Below are positions 32,084-45,415 of a DNA stretch of 64,000 nucleotides, piece after piece. This DNA comes from Isoetes taiwanensis (lineage: Eukaryota > Streptophyta > Lycopodiopsida > Isoetales > Isoetaceae), in contig JAJEKV010000050.1 in the NCBI GenBank assembly GCA_021234155.1, forward strand, positions 3,248,488-3,312,487, in the 5' to 3' direction. The position numbers were made by a program, and so were the translations under genes. Every line of letters begins with the position of its first letter. The first letter of the stretch is position 1. Under the pieces are notes generated by a model. The model was given only the letters and a program-made list of their open reading frames with translations. It made no database searches and was not told where the DNA came from.

Positions 32084-34500
32084 AATCTAGTTGTGGAAGT
32101 GCATAAACATGAGCAATGACAACATATCTAATAACATAAATACCTCGAAGGGTGGGATCACTATATCCAGATCATATCATAATCAAATATAACAACATCA
32201 ACATAGGGGAAAATCTTACCCAGAACATGGTCGTTGGATAGTCCACTTCATCCACCCCTCCTGTGCATACTCTGTAGATATGCTGAAAAGTATTGGGACT
32301 TGATTATAACTTGCCGGAAACATAGTTGAGGGGACTATTCCAAGGTTGCATTTCCCCTGGCCCAATGAGTCAGGAGGAGAGTAATCTCCCCAGAAGGCGT
32401 CTAATGCATAATGCACGTCTAATCAAGCCTAATGCCCATCGGGAAGCATGCATTGGCTGATAAAATATCCATTCACTGGATCCTTGGCTGGCTCCCATTC
32501 CTAGGAATGCGTCCATGATGTTAGGATGATCGAGGATCCAGAAGATACTTCGAAATGCAAGCTCCTCTGCTGCTAATAAGCCAAATTTATCAGGCGCTTC
32601 TCCAATGCACGCTTCTAAGGCTAGAAGCCAAAAAGGTCGTTTTTAGAATTCCTGCCTCTTTAACTCTCATGCTTTTAGAGTAGGATTTAATTGACTGTAT
32701 GGCTCCTATTGGGTATTGCCATATGGCAATATGGATTATATTCATATGTTACAGACATGTGCAATATAATGGCCTCTAATTGTTGTATCGCATGGTACAA
32801 ATCCTTACGGTATCGGTGTACATATCGCCATGGCCAACATGTACTAGTGACATAGCAGTCTCCCCACCTTGAATTGATATTGTCTGCAGTACCGCAAGCC
32901 TCTCCACCTTGGAATCTGCATGATCACTGCTGGACTCCTTTAATGCATGCTATTAATACAATTACTTTAAGGTAATATTTCCAAATTAACTTTACAATCG
33001 TCAAAATTTTATAACAATATAAATAATAAGGCAATTAATCTGCACACTCATAACAATTATCTCAAAATTTCAATTTCCTGCCAATTCCCTTGTGCATAGT
33101 GTGACTTATGTGCTTGTTACAAGTTCCCGTGATGCGTCCTTCCTCATTCTATTGGCCTGCAGGTCCAACATGTTGATATTATCATGTTATAACTTGTAGG
33201 AAATTGACAAATATCTTGAAGATAGTTGTTGTGGAAGAGAAGTACTTGTTGAAGAAATAGGATTTGCAAGATACATGGTTGAAGAAGATTTCAACTGCTC
33301 AAGGTCAAGATGACCTATAGGTATTTTAACCTAGGTTATTCTAGGTGTTACTTTCTAAGGCTCAAAGGTCTTGTAATGGAAGTAAATTATAATTAGCATT
33401 TTGAAGGCAGTTGAATCAGTTGGAGCCAAAAACCTATTCGAATATTAGGTCGGCCACTCGGCCCGAAACTGCAAGAGAGCGGTCCGGCTATGCAGCGGGA
33501 TCACCATGTTTAAATCAAGTAGAATGCATTCGGGATTTCATCTGGTTCCATTGGATTGAATGAGATCACCTGATCGAGCTTGGGCTCTCAGGGTTTTTCC
33601 AGTCAACTGAGCTACAGTGTTTGGGCAATATCCAAATGAGCAGTACCAAGTGCAAGACCATTGAAATAAATTAGTTATTTGGTTGTTGATAAATACATGT
33701 GTATTGCTCTAGAGATATATTGAATAGAAAGTGTGTACTAGGAGATTGATTCTTGATATATGTTTAAATACTTTATAGCTTCACATCACGTTAGCATACA
33801 TGATATAAATTTATAATGGTTTTAAGAGAACCACCCCTTTTATTTACAATTATGCTAGCTGAGAATGAATGCAAGCATGGTCTCACAGCGTAGGAAGAGG
33901 ATGCTTCTTCCATCATGGCCGTGGAGATAACCGTAGGATGATCACTAATGCCTACACCTTTCATCACCCTTGGCGTAGAGAATGGGTTCTTCCTCATAGT
34001 GCTTTCCTATCATGCATGATTCTATGATGATCTCTTATCTCTCAAAACAGTTATCTACTTTCATCTCATCGAAAAGTAGACTCTACTCTAACCTTATACT
34101 CATCTATCGTGTCATTGTCGACTAATTCAGTAATGAGCCGACCTTTGCATTGCTCCAAAATTTGCATATTGCTTCTCTCAATCTGATTTGAGTACCCATG
34201 ACATATTTTCCACCGACAAGTGTGTCCACTTGACTAAATATTAGAGAATTGAGATCTTCTTGTTTTCTTATATGCTTTACAACAAGAACTTCTGAAATGT
34301 TGTTCTTCGTCATTTCAACAAGGTTGGTATTGTCATTACCTCCTCCAAATTCGGAGTGTGCTTCTTTAAAAGGCTTACATGGAAACCTTAATGGACCCTC
34401 AAGTGAGCTGGAAGATCCAACTTGTAGGATTGGTTACATACTCTTTGTACAAATTTGAATGGTCCCGCTCACCTCGCAGCAAGCTTTTTAGAATTTTTGA
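32084..34500. other. No gene recognised
   Basis: Mixed AT-rich sequence without coding continuity. The far right may include decayed sequence of the minus-strand gypsy piece that follows. No LTR ends or RNA genes were found. Confidence 0.45.
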
Positions 34501-34524
34501 TGCGGAACTTCACTTGTTTGACTT

Positions 34525-35306
34525 TGACTCGTTTGACGGATAAGGCACATGCCGGGGAGTCTTCAAAATGTTGGACGATCTCCATCTCTGTAGTTTTTTG
34601 TAGTACGAGCAACATATCATTGTGATCATTGTTACCCGCTTGTGATTGACGGATTTGTGTAGGATCTCTCAAACAAGGCGTTGAAAACAAGAAATTATAG
34701 CTCCACTAGTAATGCCAGATTTCTTTGAAAGCTCGGGCAAATGGCGAATCTCGCCCGTGTTCATCTGTTTTAATAACCTCCTGCCTATGGCAAATCTTAC
34801 CTTGTGAGCATTCTAGTACTCAAAATAGGCATCATACATCTTTTTTTTATTGTATGTACTCTGCCATCTTCTTCTTATATACCCTATCCATGCATCTTTC
34901 GAGAGTCGTATACTATTACTCTCTCCTTCTGCATTAGGACTGCGCTAGTCGCATTTTTACTCGCATTGCTACTACTGGCTTATCCTTCTCTAGATCTGGC
35001 AGTGTAAGTACTGGAGCGATCGTTAGGGCTTCTTTGAGCTTTTCAAAATCTTCTTGGGCATTCTTTCAATGCTATGCCCAATTCTTTATCTTCTAGATGA
35101 GGCCCATTAGCAGTGCAGCTAATTTGGCAAAGTTCTTCGCAGATTTCCTGTAGTAGCCTACTAAGCCCAAGAAACTTCTCACCTCGTGCACATTCTTATT
35201 ATCACTTGCAACTTGCTGGATCGGAGGAAATACTGTTGGCCGAGATGACATGCCATAAACACTCTACTCTGATTGTTGCAAAATGACATTTAGACAACTT
35301 CGCATG
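34525..35306 (-). pseudogene. Gypsy pol remnant, minus arm of an inverted repeat
   Basis: On the minus strand the sequence corresponds to the RT/RNase H junction: block VHEVRSFLGLVGYY at about 35150-35200, then EDFEKLKEAL and a degraded RNase H with SRKM. Stops and indels are numerous. The same sequence lies in plus orientation at 36174-37016, at perhaps 85-90% identity by eye. Confidence 0.8.
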
Positions 35307-35599
35307 ACCTTATCCCAGTAAAAGCGATAATTGATTGCAGGAACTGGAAGATGATGCTAACAGCAGCAAATAACAAAACAATAGAAATATCAGGTAAAGA
35401 GATTACCCCAATCATGTAATACATATCTAGTGAGAAGTTACTTAAATACATTTAGAGAGCACAACATATATCTTGAAGATTGAAATTATTGATGCCAACA
35501 TTGACGGGAAAAAGGAGAATAAGACATTAAGCAAGTTGCCCAAGTAGGTAGCTAAGCTAATGATCTATTCCCTGATGAAATCAAAGAACTTCCTCCTTA

Positions 35600-37016
35600 T
35601 AGGGGAGTTGAGCATAAAATAGCACTCGAACTGGACATGGAACCAATGAGTAATGTACCGTGCAGAATGACAAACCAAAAATTCAATTGAGTTAAACAAG
35701 CATTTGCAGAAACACTTGGGGTTCATAATACCTAGTATCTCTCCATTTGGGGCACCTATCTTGTTCGTTAAGAAAAAAGATGGAAGCTTGAGGATGTGTA
35801 TTCACTATCATCAATTAAACAAACACGCCATCAAGAATAAGTATGCCTTACTATGAGCAGATGATCTCATGGATCAGCTTTGAGTGGAAAAATTCTTCTC
35901 CAAGATAGACTTGAGACCAGGTTATCACCATATTAGGATAAAGAAAGAAAATATACACAAAGCAACCCTCAGGATAAGGGTATGGCCAATATGAATTCAC
36001 AGTCATGCCATTCGGGCTATCTAACGCCCCAGCAACATTATGATGTTTTCTATAATCTCCTCAATAATTTTATCATCATACTCTTTGACGGCATATTGGT
36101 CTAGAGCAGAACCTTGGAGGAGCATATTCAGCATTTGAGAAAGATTGTTGAGAAGTTAAGGAGGCAATAACTCTATGCGAAGTTGCCCAAATGTCATTTT
36201 GCAACAATCCGAGTAGAGTATTTGGGGCACATCATCTCGGCCAATAGTATTTCCTCCAATCCCGCAAAGATGCAAGTGGTAGTGCTGTGGCTAGCATCGA
36301 AGAATGTGCACGAGGTAAGAAGTTTCTTGGGCTTAGCAGGCTACTAAAAGAAATCTCTGAAGAACATTGTTGAAATAGCTGTAGCGTTAATGGACCTCAC
36401 TAAAGCCGAGATAAAGAATTAGGTAGAGCATTGGAAAAAGAAGGCCTAAGAAGATTTTGAGAAGCTCAAGGAGAGCCTTGACAACCGCTCTAGTCCTTAC
36501 ACTGCTAGATCTAGAGAAGGATAAGTTGGTAGCAGCAATGCAAGTAAAATTGCAACCGGCGCAGTCCTAATGCTGAAGGAGAGAATAATAGCATATGACT
36601 CTCGAAAGATGATTGATAGGGTATATAAGAAGAAGATGGCAGAGTATATACAATACAAAAAGATGTATAATGCCTATTGTGGGTAGTAGAATGCTCAGAA
36701 GGTAAGGTTTGTCACAAGCGAGAGGTTATTAAAGCAGATGAGCAACTTGAAGCCACCACCAGAACTACCAAAAGTGCCAAAGAAGCCCGCAAAGCACGGA
36801 CGAGATTTGCCATTTGCCCAAGCTTTCAAATAAATCCAGCATTACTAGTGGAGCTATGGTTTCTTATTTTCAATGCCTTGTTCGAGAGATCCTATATGAA
36901 TTCGGCAATCACAAGCGAATAAGAATGACATGTTGCTCGCTTACAAGAAGCTACAGAGATGGAGATTGCCCAACATTTTCAAGACTCCCCGGCATGTATA
37001 TGCCAAATGAGTCACT
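35600..37016 (+). pseudogene. Gypsy RT and RNase H remnant, plus arm
   Basis: Bases 35745-35830 read [20 protein letters not shown], the start of gypsy RT; about 35895-35945 gives FFSKIDLRPGYHHIRI. Near 36000-36035 the block for MPFGLSNAPATF survives in a broken frame. From 36174 on the sequence repeats the minus arm (RT end, RNase H). The plus arm carries about 50 extra bases near 36750 that are absent from the other. Not functional. Confidence 0.82.
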
Positions 37017-38050
37017 TGCATGTCCAGGGGCATGCAATTGGCTAGGCTTATTAAAACCAGAAAGTAGAAACTGCAGATAAAACTTTTCAGAGTCCCATGA
37101 ATAAAATTTTGGAACCCATGTATGGGAAAAAGAATTTTAGCAATGCGAAGTCTAGAGTGGCTTATTTATTGCCTTGTAAAGCTTGTGTAATCATTGCATA
37201 TATTATTTTAGGCAAAATTTGCAAAAACACCTCAAGTTCTAGACAACTACTCACAGCATGCACATAAGGCTCTCTAAAAACTTTGGACAAGACCTTGGTG
37301 CACTTTATGAGAGATCGTCCAAATGAGACATTTAGAAGCATAATTTTGCATATATGAAGATAGGTTTAAGCTTTATTCACTGAGTAGAGCAAAAGAATAC
37401 CTTTACCTTCTTGTTTTGACCTAATTGGAATCCGAAAAAGACCAATCACTCATAACATATGAGGATGGCACAAGGGGGATTTGCTCATGTATAAGGGGAA
37501 TATGCTGTCTGCGTGCATGAGGTGGAGAAAACCCCCCTTGTATACAGATTTTTAAAAGCAATTTTTGACCCCTTTCGAATAAAAATTACCTAGGCTAGTG
37601 CAATAAATGCCAGAAAAAGGACCCCTTGCTAACTGTATATGTACGAAAATGGATCGAAAGAACTCCCCTCCCATGTATGCATATGGTTTATACGTAAAAA
37701 ATGGTGAATCCCCCTCTAGATATGCACTTCCAACAAATTTGAACTTGCCCCACGCACATGCTGTGAGTAGTTACCATTTTGAATTTCCATAAGTCGACCC
37801 TAACCAGCTCTTGCATTCCCCACCTTCATCAAGGAAGACTAGCAGAGATTGGTGCACATACATCGGAAACAAGGGTTGAAAAACTTGTACCTACCATCAG
37901 AGGAGTCTCGTCCAAGGACATCCCTAGGAACTTGTGATGCAAGTTTAGTACACCCTAAGTGAAGAAATTCCTGGAAGCTCATTCGATATATTAGTGATCT
38001 AGAAGATGTACCATGACTATTGTACTGTGTTAATATATTAACATAATATA
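37017..38050. other. No gene recognised
   Basis: AT-rich sequence with no coding continuity or repeat ends that I can place. Confidence 0.5.
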
Positions 38051-38599
38051 ATATCATTTGTTTTGTGTTATAAGTGTTTCCTTGAAATTTTCGTCTATAA
38101 TAATCATATCATTAGACAACAAATGCAACAACAAGCGAGCTCATGATAAGTAGTGTAATGAAATGTGTGCAGCAAGAATAGTAAGGACCGTCGAATCCAA
38201 TAGACGTCCATAGGTAGATTAGACATGCCTCCACACCACCAACCATGAAACCTCTTTCAAGACTTTGGGATGCAAACTTCGGAGGAGGAGATGTCACATA
38301 TGAGGTCAGATATACATGAGATAAAGGCCTTGCTAGCAGAATGGACAACAATCTTACACGATCACACTCCACTACCATAGGCACCCTTGCAGCCAAAGGA
38401 CAAGGAAAAAAAGGGAGTAAACGCAGATCGCCAAGCTTTGATTCAAGCTCTAAAAGTTTTGATTTTGACTAAAAAATGGATAGGAAAGAAAATAGTGAAC
38501 TCTGCAGAGTGGATCCATAGGGGAGGCCACAACAGGAATAGAGCCGATAGGGGCTCGTATTATTAAAAGAAAGTGGAATCGGTCCTTAGCAATGCATGG

Positions 38600-39080
38600 A
38601 AAGTTTGAGGCATGGGGGCATGGAGGCAAAAGTATGGCTAGATGAGATGAGGGAGTATGTCAATGTGTAGAGAATGATGGATAAAAAATTTGATGGAAGG
38701 GTTACTCTAAAGTCCATGGGTTGAGCAGGAACAACTGCAGATGCAAAAAGTTTGCCAACGCATTCAAATGCCATTACATTCCAAACGAGCATATAAATGT
38801 CATACGATGCAGGCCTTTTATAGGCTGGAACAGGGAAGTAAATTGGTGCAGGAATACACTGAGGATTTCACGAGACTAAAGCTATATATGTCGAAGCTAA
38901 GTGAAGGCACACGGTGGACGGGTATATTGAAGGTCTCATTGATGGTTATGCTAATTTTCCATATAATTTCTTGATCGAGGATGATCAATCCCGAGAAGGG
39001 GAGGAATTGATATGATTTAAGGTCAATATCTAATAATGAGCTCGGGGAAGTGGCCAATATGATTATGCGTTGGGCAAAAT
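38600..39080 (+). pseudogene. Gypsy gag (capsid) remnant
   Basis: The frame at 38741-38974 contains FYRLEQGSKLVQEYTEDFTR, typical of the retrotransposon gag domain (FxxLxQG..SVxEYxxEF). The following bases in another frame give IEGLIDGYANF-like residues. It lies after, not before, the plus-strand pol remnant, so it belongs to a different or rearranged element. Confidence 0.72.
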
Positions 39081-42000
39081 CATATGGAGTTAGTATATAT
39101 CATGTTTGGGAACAAAAGGCAAAGGCAGGCCAAAGAAGGCTAAAGTTGCATATACTTCTATAAATAGAACTGAAGTTCAATTGGCGATATCTCCACAAGT
39201 AGAGCTCCGATTGAGGCGATATTTACTTCACTGGAACCGTTCAGAGTCTAGTTCTGGATTGGGGCAGAATTTCCCATAACTCGTCCAAATAAGAGAGTTA
39301 TAATTGGAAGAGTGATAGGGGGTCAAGAAAGACTGCTCTACTCATTCACTCTTGAATCTGATTCTTAGAAAGCCATTATCTTTTTCCTAGAGCTTCTGTT
39401 GTTCTTGTTTAATATCCTGTTACTATCCTAGAACCTTACTCTTGGTGTATCATATTGAGAACTTCTAGCTCGAGAAAGGAGCTACAAGAGGAAACTAACT
39501 GTCAGATATGCCTTACTGTCTTTATATTCCAGCCTGATATCGCTAGCTGAGTGGTCCGGTTGGGTGGAGAGCTTTGGGCTAAAGGCATGGTTTTGAGAAT
39601 CTTTAATGTTTTGGTGTTGATTTACCAGATGTTTGATCTTTTGATTACTAGCCAACCTTTGGTTCGTAACAGTTTTCATCTGCATATTTTCAGTCTAAGG
39701 CATTCAAATCATCTTTCTTATTGAGTTTTTCAAGAAGGCCAGCCTTTTTGGCTAGCCCCCATCCTGCTAAGCCACCATAAACAACCACGCCGTTTTCAGC
39801 ATACCTATCTGCTATCCGGAAGCATATGCAAATACAAGGAAGGTTAAACTTCTTCAAAGGAAGCAACACATTTTAGAAGGAGTAGGAGCAGATTTAGGCA
39901 CAGATCTCCATATTCAATCTTCAGGAAATCTTTGAAAGCCGATTTTTGTCACTGTTATTTTTGCAACATCGAAGCATCGGTTTAGAAAGCGAGAATCGGC
40001 CGCCCATCTAGTAGAAACATGGCCATTTTTAACAATTTCTATCAGAAGATCTGCACTGCATGACCGCCTCTGTTGCCTCACACATTTTAGGGCAGGGCAC
40101 TCTTAGGTTTTTGAGCTCAAGGTCTCCGATTTTCCGGCCCATTCGAGGGCTAAGATGGAGCCTAATATTCCTGATGTCCAAGCCATGATCTTATACGCTC
40201 ATGGCCCACGCCATGGTATGAGTCCGGCAGTTGTTCTGGCTGGTTGATAATGGGTCACGCTGCCATAGCCCACGCCAACAACAAACATGTTCACGTATTT
40301 GTTATGGCATTCATGCCAAGTCATGCTCCACGCCAAGCCCATGCTTATGCTGTTTAAGCTCAGGGCCATGCCCATGCCCTTGTTCACGCTTCATCATGAC
40401 TCCTCACGTTTCAGTTAAAAAAGTTCTCAAGGTGGCTGATAACGAGGGACAGCATTATAGTGTTTAAATTTTAAGGTCTCCATGCTATATTATTTTCATG
40501 GTCTTTTGAGCATTGAGTTGTCACTTTTAGCTGCTCCATGATATAAGGGATGGCACTTATTATTTTAAATGCTCCTTAGATTTTTTGGCCCATGTACGTA
40601 GGCGACAACATCAATTGGGCATTACATACTTATAGCTTACACAAGATCTAAGCAATTAGTCTAATTTCAAAATTATGTTTACTCTAGGCTTTAACAATAT
40701 TTACAATATTTACGACATTTACATACGTCTTAGCGCAATTATATAAACACTAATCATAATTTGGATAACAAGATTACATAGGTAAGGTTTTAATATCATA
40801 CACAAGAATTAGACATCTGCTTCTTATTCTCTTCCTTGGGTTTTGCATTACCCTTTAGTATATACCTAAGATGCACCTAAGTATACATGAAATTCATTAA
40901 TTAACTTATTTTCTTACAAGGACCTTGAAGGTCGTACACTTATCCTTAGAAGGAATCATGTCCGTACGAAGGTTTAGCTAACGTGTTATGTAACATTATC
41001 TTACTTATCTCAATACCAAGATATCTACACAAGACAAAACTTTGTGTAATTATTACATTAACATTTAGCTCACCTCAAAGAGACATATTAAAGCTTGCAA
41101 CACATTTTCTCTTGTGGACCGCCCCTAAATGCATGCCACAATGATATACACTTAGATTATATAATTTATGTGGTTTTAAGGGGTCCACATCCCTGATTTA
41201 TTTAACTAAGAGCTAGGCTACTAGCTTATTCGTGGTATGAATGCATGCATTCGATCATGGCAGAAGGAAACTATGCTTTTCCAATCATGGCAGATGATTT
41301 CATGCGTCCTATCATGCCTACCCGATTATGCCTTTCTAGAGTCCCTACATCTATTACCGAGATGGCGTGAGGAGTGGCGAAATTCCTGTCATGGCCACTG
41401 GTGCAGGTGCTTTTCCTATCATGCATCCTATGACAATTTACTAGATGATTTCTCTCTCCCCACCTTGGCTCACTTGCCTCCTACGGATAGAATGCACCTA
41501 CCTATCAAGCCTGCATCGACTAACTTAAAGGCGACCTGGCTGTTGCATTGCTTCTATGAATTCCGAAGGTGGAACTTGCCTATGATGCCGAGATCGATTA
41601 ACCTAATGTCAATTGTCCCTAAGATGCAAGTACATTGAATCATAATCTTGAGCTTCCACTTTTTTTGAAAAGAAAATGGTCCAATGCACCCTATCCCCTC
41701 AATTGATGTTGCACCCAACCTCATAGCTATTCTATCCCCTTAAGAGGTTAGACGGTCTTGCTTGAAATGTTTAATTTATTATCCTTAGCTAAACATACTT
41801 ACCCATCTCACATGATGGATGGATGGGTTAACAAATTATTAGAGAAATTTTAACCCACGAGGTTTTGTCATTATGACAATTCCTTTTGTCTCAAAAGATT
41901 ATGTGATTAATATACTTCTTATTTTAGATGTATCTTATATGTATTATTCAATTTCGCATCCTAGAGATTTCCTCTTTCTTAGTTATTTATTCTATTGGAA

Positions 42001-43741
42001 TATTCCTGCCAATTGAATTGATGCCATCATAACAAGTTGGCTGAACCTGTTAGATTACTTCTTTTCTTTCAGTTGGATTGCGCCTTGGAGGTACTAGCTT
42101 TATACATGGTCAACAATTATCCGAGTAATGATTCCTTCTTAGCGAGATGGTCAATCTCACCAAGTGGTTTCAATATGTTGGATGTCTGTTAACAATCGTG
42201 TATAATGTTTTGTTACTCTTATGCATTTCCTTCCCAATCCTTGACGCTTAGCTCAATCTTGGGACAATCCTTTCATCGAGAAACTATATGATTGTAGCTT
42301 CTCAATCTTGCTAGAAGCTCATTCACTCGTTGCCTGCCTAAAGCAGTAAGGTAAAGTTCTTCCGAGTTGCTCGAGACTCCGGGCTCTTCCTCGATGTAGA
42401 GGTCGACTTTCTTCATTAGAGGCCTCCCATTGCTGGTGGTTTTGATGGTGTAGTTGATGACTTGAAGTCTCCTATATCCCTTCCCAAAGCCTGAAGATGG
42501 GGCCTTTGAAAAACACCCTCCACGTTGGATTCTTCATCTTGGTGGCTAAAGGACGACTCTAGATCTGATATTGTTGAGTTAACTTCATCAACCTCTCTCA
42601 CGTCGAGCCCTTCTCTTGTCGATATCGTGTTGCCCAACGTTGATTGCTTCACCCCTTCCAATTGCCCGCCATCTCTTCCTTATCAGTTAGACTATGGAAG
42701 GGATGGAATAACAAAGGGAATATACGTGCAAGGTCTATAGCTTTCACAATCACAATTACCATTAAAGCTATTAGGTCCCCTTGGTGTCTCCCCTTGAGAT
42801 GCACACGTACTCCATCTATCCTCCTATTTGTGCTCCAGCTCGTACTCTCGGTAGGTCTGTTGATATGCTTGAGCCCTCCGATATCTGTTGACTACGGCAC
42901 AATACGCTTTGCTTCACACTCTAACTAAAGATGTGATGGTTGTTGATGCTTTGATGTTTCAGTCTATTTTTTTATCTTGTTCTTGGGCAAAAGTTGTCCC
43001 CTCTCCACGTTGTTTGAAGCTATTTGGAGGTGTTTCTTGAAGTTGTGCGCATTTCCTTTGTCTAGACTCCCAAGGGGTTGTTCTCTTCATTAGTTGTCCT
43101 TTTCGCCAGTTGCATGCGAGTTGCCATATCCTGATGAGGTTTCTAGTTGAATCACCGATTCTTCAGTTTGGTTTGCCTAGTTGCTTCTCCACCTAGCTTG
43201 CAATCTTACTTGTTTGATTCCCTCAATCACATGGCTTGGATGTTGTCGCTTCTACGGTGCTATGCCATCTTCTTGTGATGTGGTACCTTCCAGTGGTACT
43301 TGATCGCGCTCTGCAATTTTGAACTTCATGTTGTCTCTATGGGGGTCGTGGAAGTAGTCGATTGCTAACACTTCTCCAGCTTCTAGTTTCTGGCCCTTTG
43401 TCCCTCTCCCTGCGAATAAAGCATCATGGCTCTCCTTCCTGATGACCATGCTGTCAGGATGATGGATCCTTATGTCGGCATAGCTTGACCCTTGAGTTGA
43501 AGAAGTTTCTGCCCTAGATCTACTTTTGTTCTTGAATAGCCTGGCTATTGTCTTGACTCGCTTTTTGATGAAGTTGCTTCGATTGCTATCCTTGTCGTTT
43601 CAGGAAAGATCTTTATGACAACAAAACCCAACCATTACCATTATTCATGCCCCTAATTTTTGGCACCATGTTGTAAATGGCAGACTTCTCTTATAAAAGT
43701 CTATACATATTTTCGTGCTAAAAACTTTTAGGGGGAGATGA
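39081..43741. other. No gene recognised; includes a CATGCC-rich low-complexity patch
   Basis: Around 40200-40400 the sequence is a loose repeat of CATGCC/CACGCC words. Bases 41237-41638 form an open frame with no recognisable motif. The part just left of 43742 is probably the decayed interior of an LTR element whose 3' LTR follows. Confidence 0.4.
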
Positions 43742-44045
43742 TGTTAACCACCTGGTGGTTACCATTGTACACATGTTTGGTGTAAGTGGTGGCAGGCTAC
43801 AGATATGTTTACGCTAGCATAAGCATATGGCTTAGATTTAGCTAGATGTAGGGCTCAGATTTGCGGTCTACACTATATTAGACCAGAGCCTCTTCAGATG
43901 TATTCAGGTTTGATCTCAAATTTAGAGAGCCTCATTTGGTGCACATTTCCCATATTGTTTGTGCATATTTTGTCTCTTTCTTGTTAGCACACCAACCCAA
44001 CCAAGCCTACATCCTTTCTTGCAATTCTAGCCTATCCACGTAACA
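43742..44045 (+). repeat. Lone LTR (304 bp) with upstream PPT
   Basis: It begins TGTTAACC and ends CGTAACA, giving the TGTTA/TAACA inverted ends of an LTR. TTTTAGGGGGAGATGA lies immediately before it, a good polypurine tract, so it looks like a 3' LTR of an element to the left. The start also has a short palindrome (TTAACCACCTGGTGGTTACC). No second copy is in the window, so this rests on the ends alone. Confidence 0.5.
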
Positions 44046-44351
44046 TCTCCACCTCATAAAAAATTGATGTGGCATTACTTATGACCATTAGATCTTTTTT
44101 TTTGAGATCTACGACTAGGGAAATTAGAAAATAAGAAAAAAAAATGCACAGAGATGGAAAAGGTCACGGCACTGCTTGGGTCAAGCCGAGCCTGTGATTT
44201 CTCATATCAAGCTTTGTCGGATCTGGAAAGGACCGAGACACCAACCGCCAAATAAAGCTCCGTTTCCTAAACTTTGTTAGTTAAGATCTACTGCTCGTCT
44301 TCATTTGCCCTAAGTGTTTGTTATCTGTTGCCCATCCGAGGCCTTTTGACC

Positions 44352-44535
44352 CGCATTTCGCATTTTTTCGTGCTTTTCCCGTCCTTATTAGAGTGTTTAA
44401 CTTATCTTTGCTTGGTTACTACATTTTACCATGCTCTTTCATGTCTTTTAAGGCATTGCGGCCAAGTATGAAGATGTTCAAGCTCTTTGTCGGCTGTAAT
44501 CTATGTCGGATTGTTAAGGCAGATAGTCTTCTTAT
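44352..44535 (+). repeat. 184-bp segment X, copy 1
   Basis: This stretch (starting CGCATTTCGCATTTTTTCG) recurs inverted at 57437-57620 with about three mismatches and no indel. Here it lies about 300 bases left of the 5' LTR; there it is fused to the truncated end of an LTR of the same family. Not coding as far as I can tell. Confidence 0.92.
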
Positions 44536-44847
44536 CAAGCTTTCCTATTGCCAAACTCCTTTATGTCTCCATGTTTTTTCTTCCTTGGAGCGATGTACCT
44601 TTTGGCTTCTGGCTCAGTCCATACACTCTTAGACAAGTTTCACGGCTTTGGGAAGGTTTTTTCTGAACGTCAAACAACAGATTTACACACGACTTTGACT
44701 CGGATTGGGCAGATTGTTGGTAATAGCAAATTGTTTATTCAGATGGTTTTTTTCTTGAATGGCAAAGCTATGGTGACTATCGCGGATTGACATTTCTTCC
44801 TTTTTTTTGCTAGCATTGTTCATTTGCAGGTCTTTCTGGGCTTATTG

Positions 44848-45368
44848 TGTTAGTTCTGTACGTCCAGGTACAGGACTATTCATGAAGACCACGGAGCAGG
44901 ACAGGAATAAGACATCAGGTCCAGGTCAACCATCAGGAAGTAGACCCCCGCCGAAGACCATGCCCAAGAACACGCCGAAGAAGAGACAGAGAACAGATAA
45001 ATGACAGCTCTGCAGAAGTACAGCGTGATTCCAGGCACGTAAAGAAGGCACCGTCAGATTTCCTGAAAATCAGGGTTTGATCAAGGGGTTGGTAGCGAAA
45101 TCTGCCAAACACCTATTTTGGACCCAAGGACGTTGTACTATATATATGAATAGAGATAGAACTCAATTTTCTAGATGAGTTTTAGTCCTTGTCTCTAGTC
45201 TTTCTCTCGATTTTCGAGAGATATCAAGGAAGCATTATTCTCTTCACTGTTTGTTGTTGTTCTTTTCTGTTTTCTTCTTTCTGTTCTTTTGCAAAATCTC
45301 GACACTCAGCCAGGATTCTCCTGTTTGATCCAAGGGTCACAGGAGGTCCCGAACCCAGACCCTAAACA
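44848..45368 (+). repeat. 5' LTR of the Athila-like element
   Basis: About 521 bp, from TGTTAGTTCTG to CCCTAAACA. ACTATATATATGAATAG near 45130 is a plausible TATA box. It is roughly 93-95% identical by eye to the inverted LTR at 57621-58153, and the decayed LTR at 3026-3607 is a third copy. Confidence 0.85.
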
Positions 45369-45369
45369 C

Positions 45370-45385
45370 TGTCGCCGCTGCCGGG
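45370..45385 (+). other. Primer-binding site (tRNA-Asp type)
   Basis: TGTCGCCGCTGCCGGG, one base after the LTR, matches the TGGCGCCGTTGCCGGG complement of the tRNA-Asp 3' end at 14 of 16 positions. This PBS is characteristic of Athila and related elements. Confidence 0.8.
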
Positions 45386-45415
45386 TCTGATTTTTTTTCT
45401 TTCCTTCCCTTCACT

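Noticed and set aside
40199-40467. Short Cys/Pro-rich secreted protein
   Set aside because: The frame comes from a loose repeat of CATGCC/CACGCC words and has no signal peptide.
44274-44790. Membrane-protein-like gene in plus orientation
   Set aside because: The hydrophobic frame lies largely in duplicated segment X and flanking T-rich DNA; no homologous exon or splice context.
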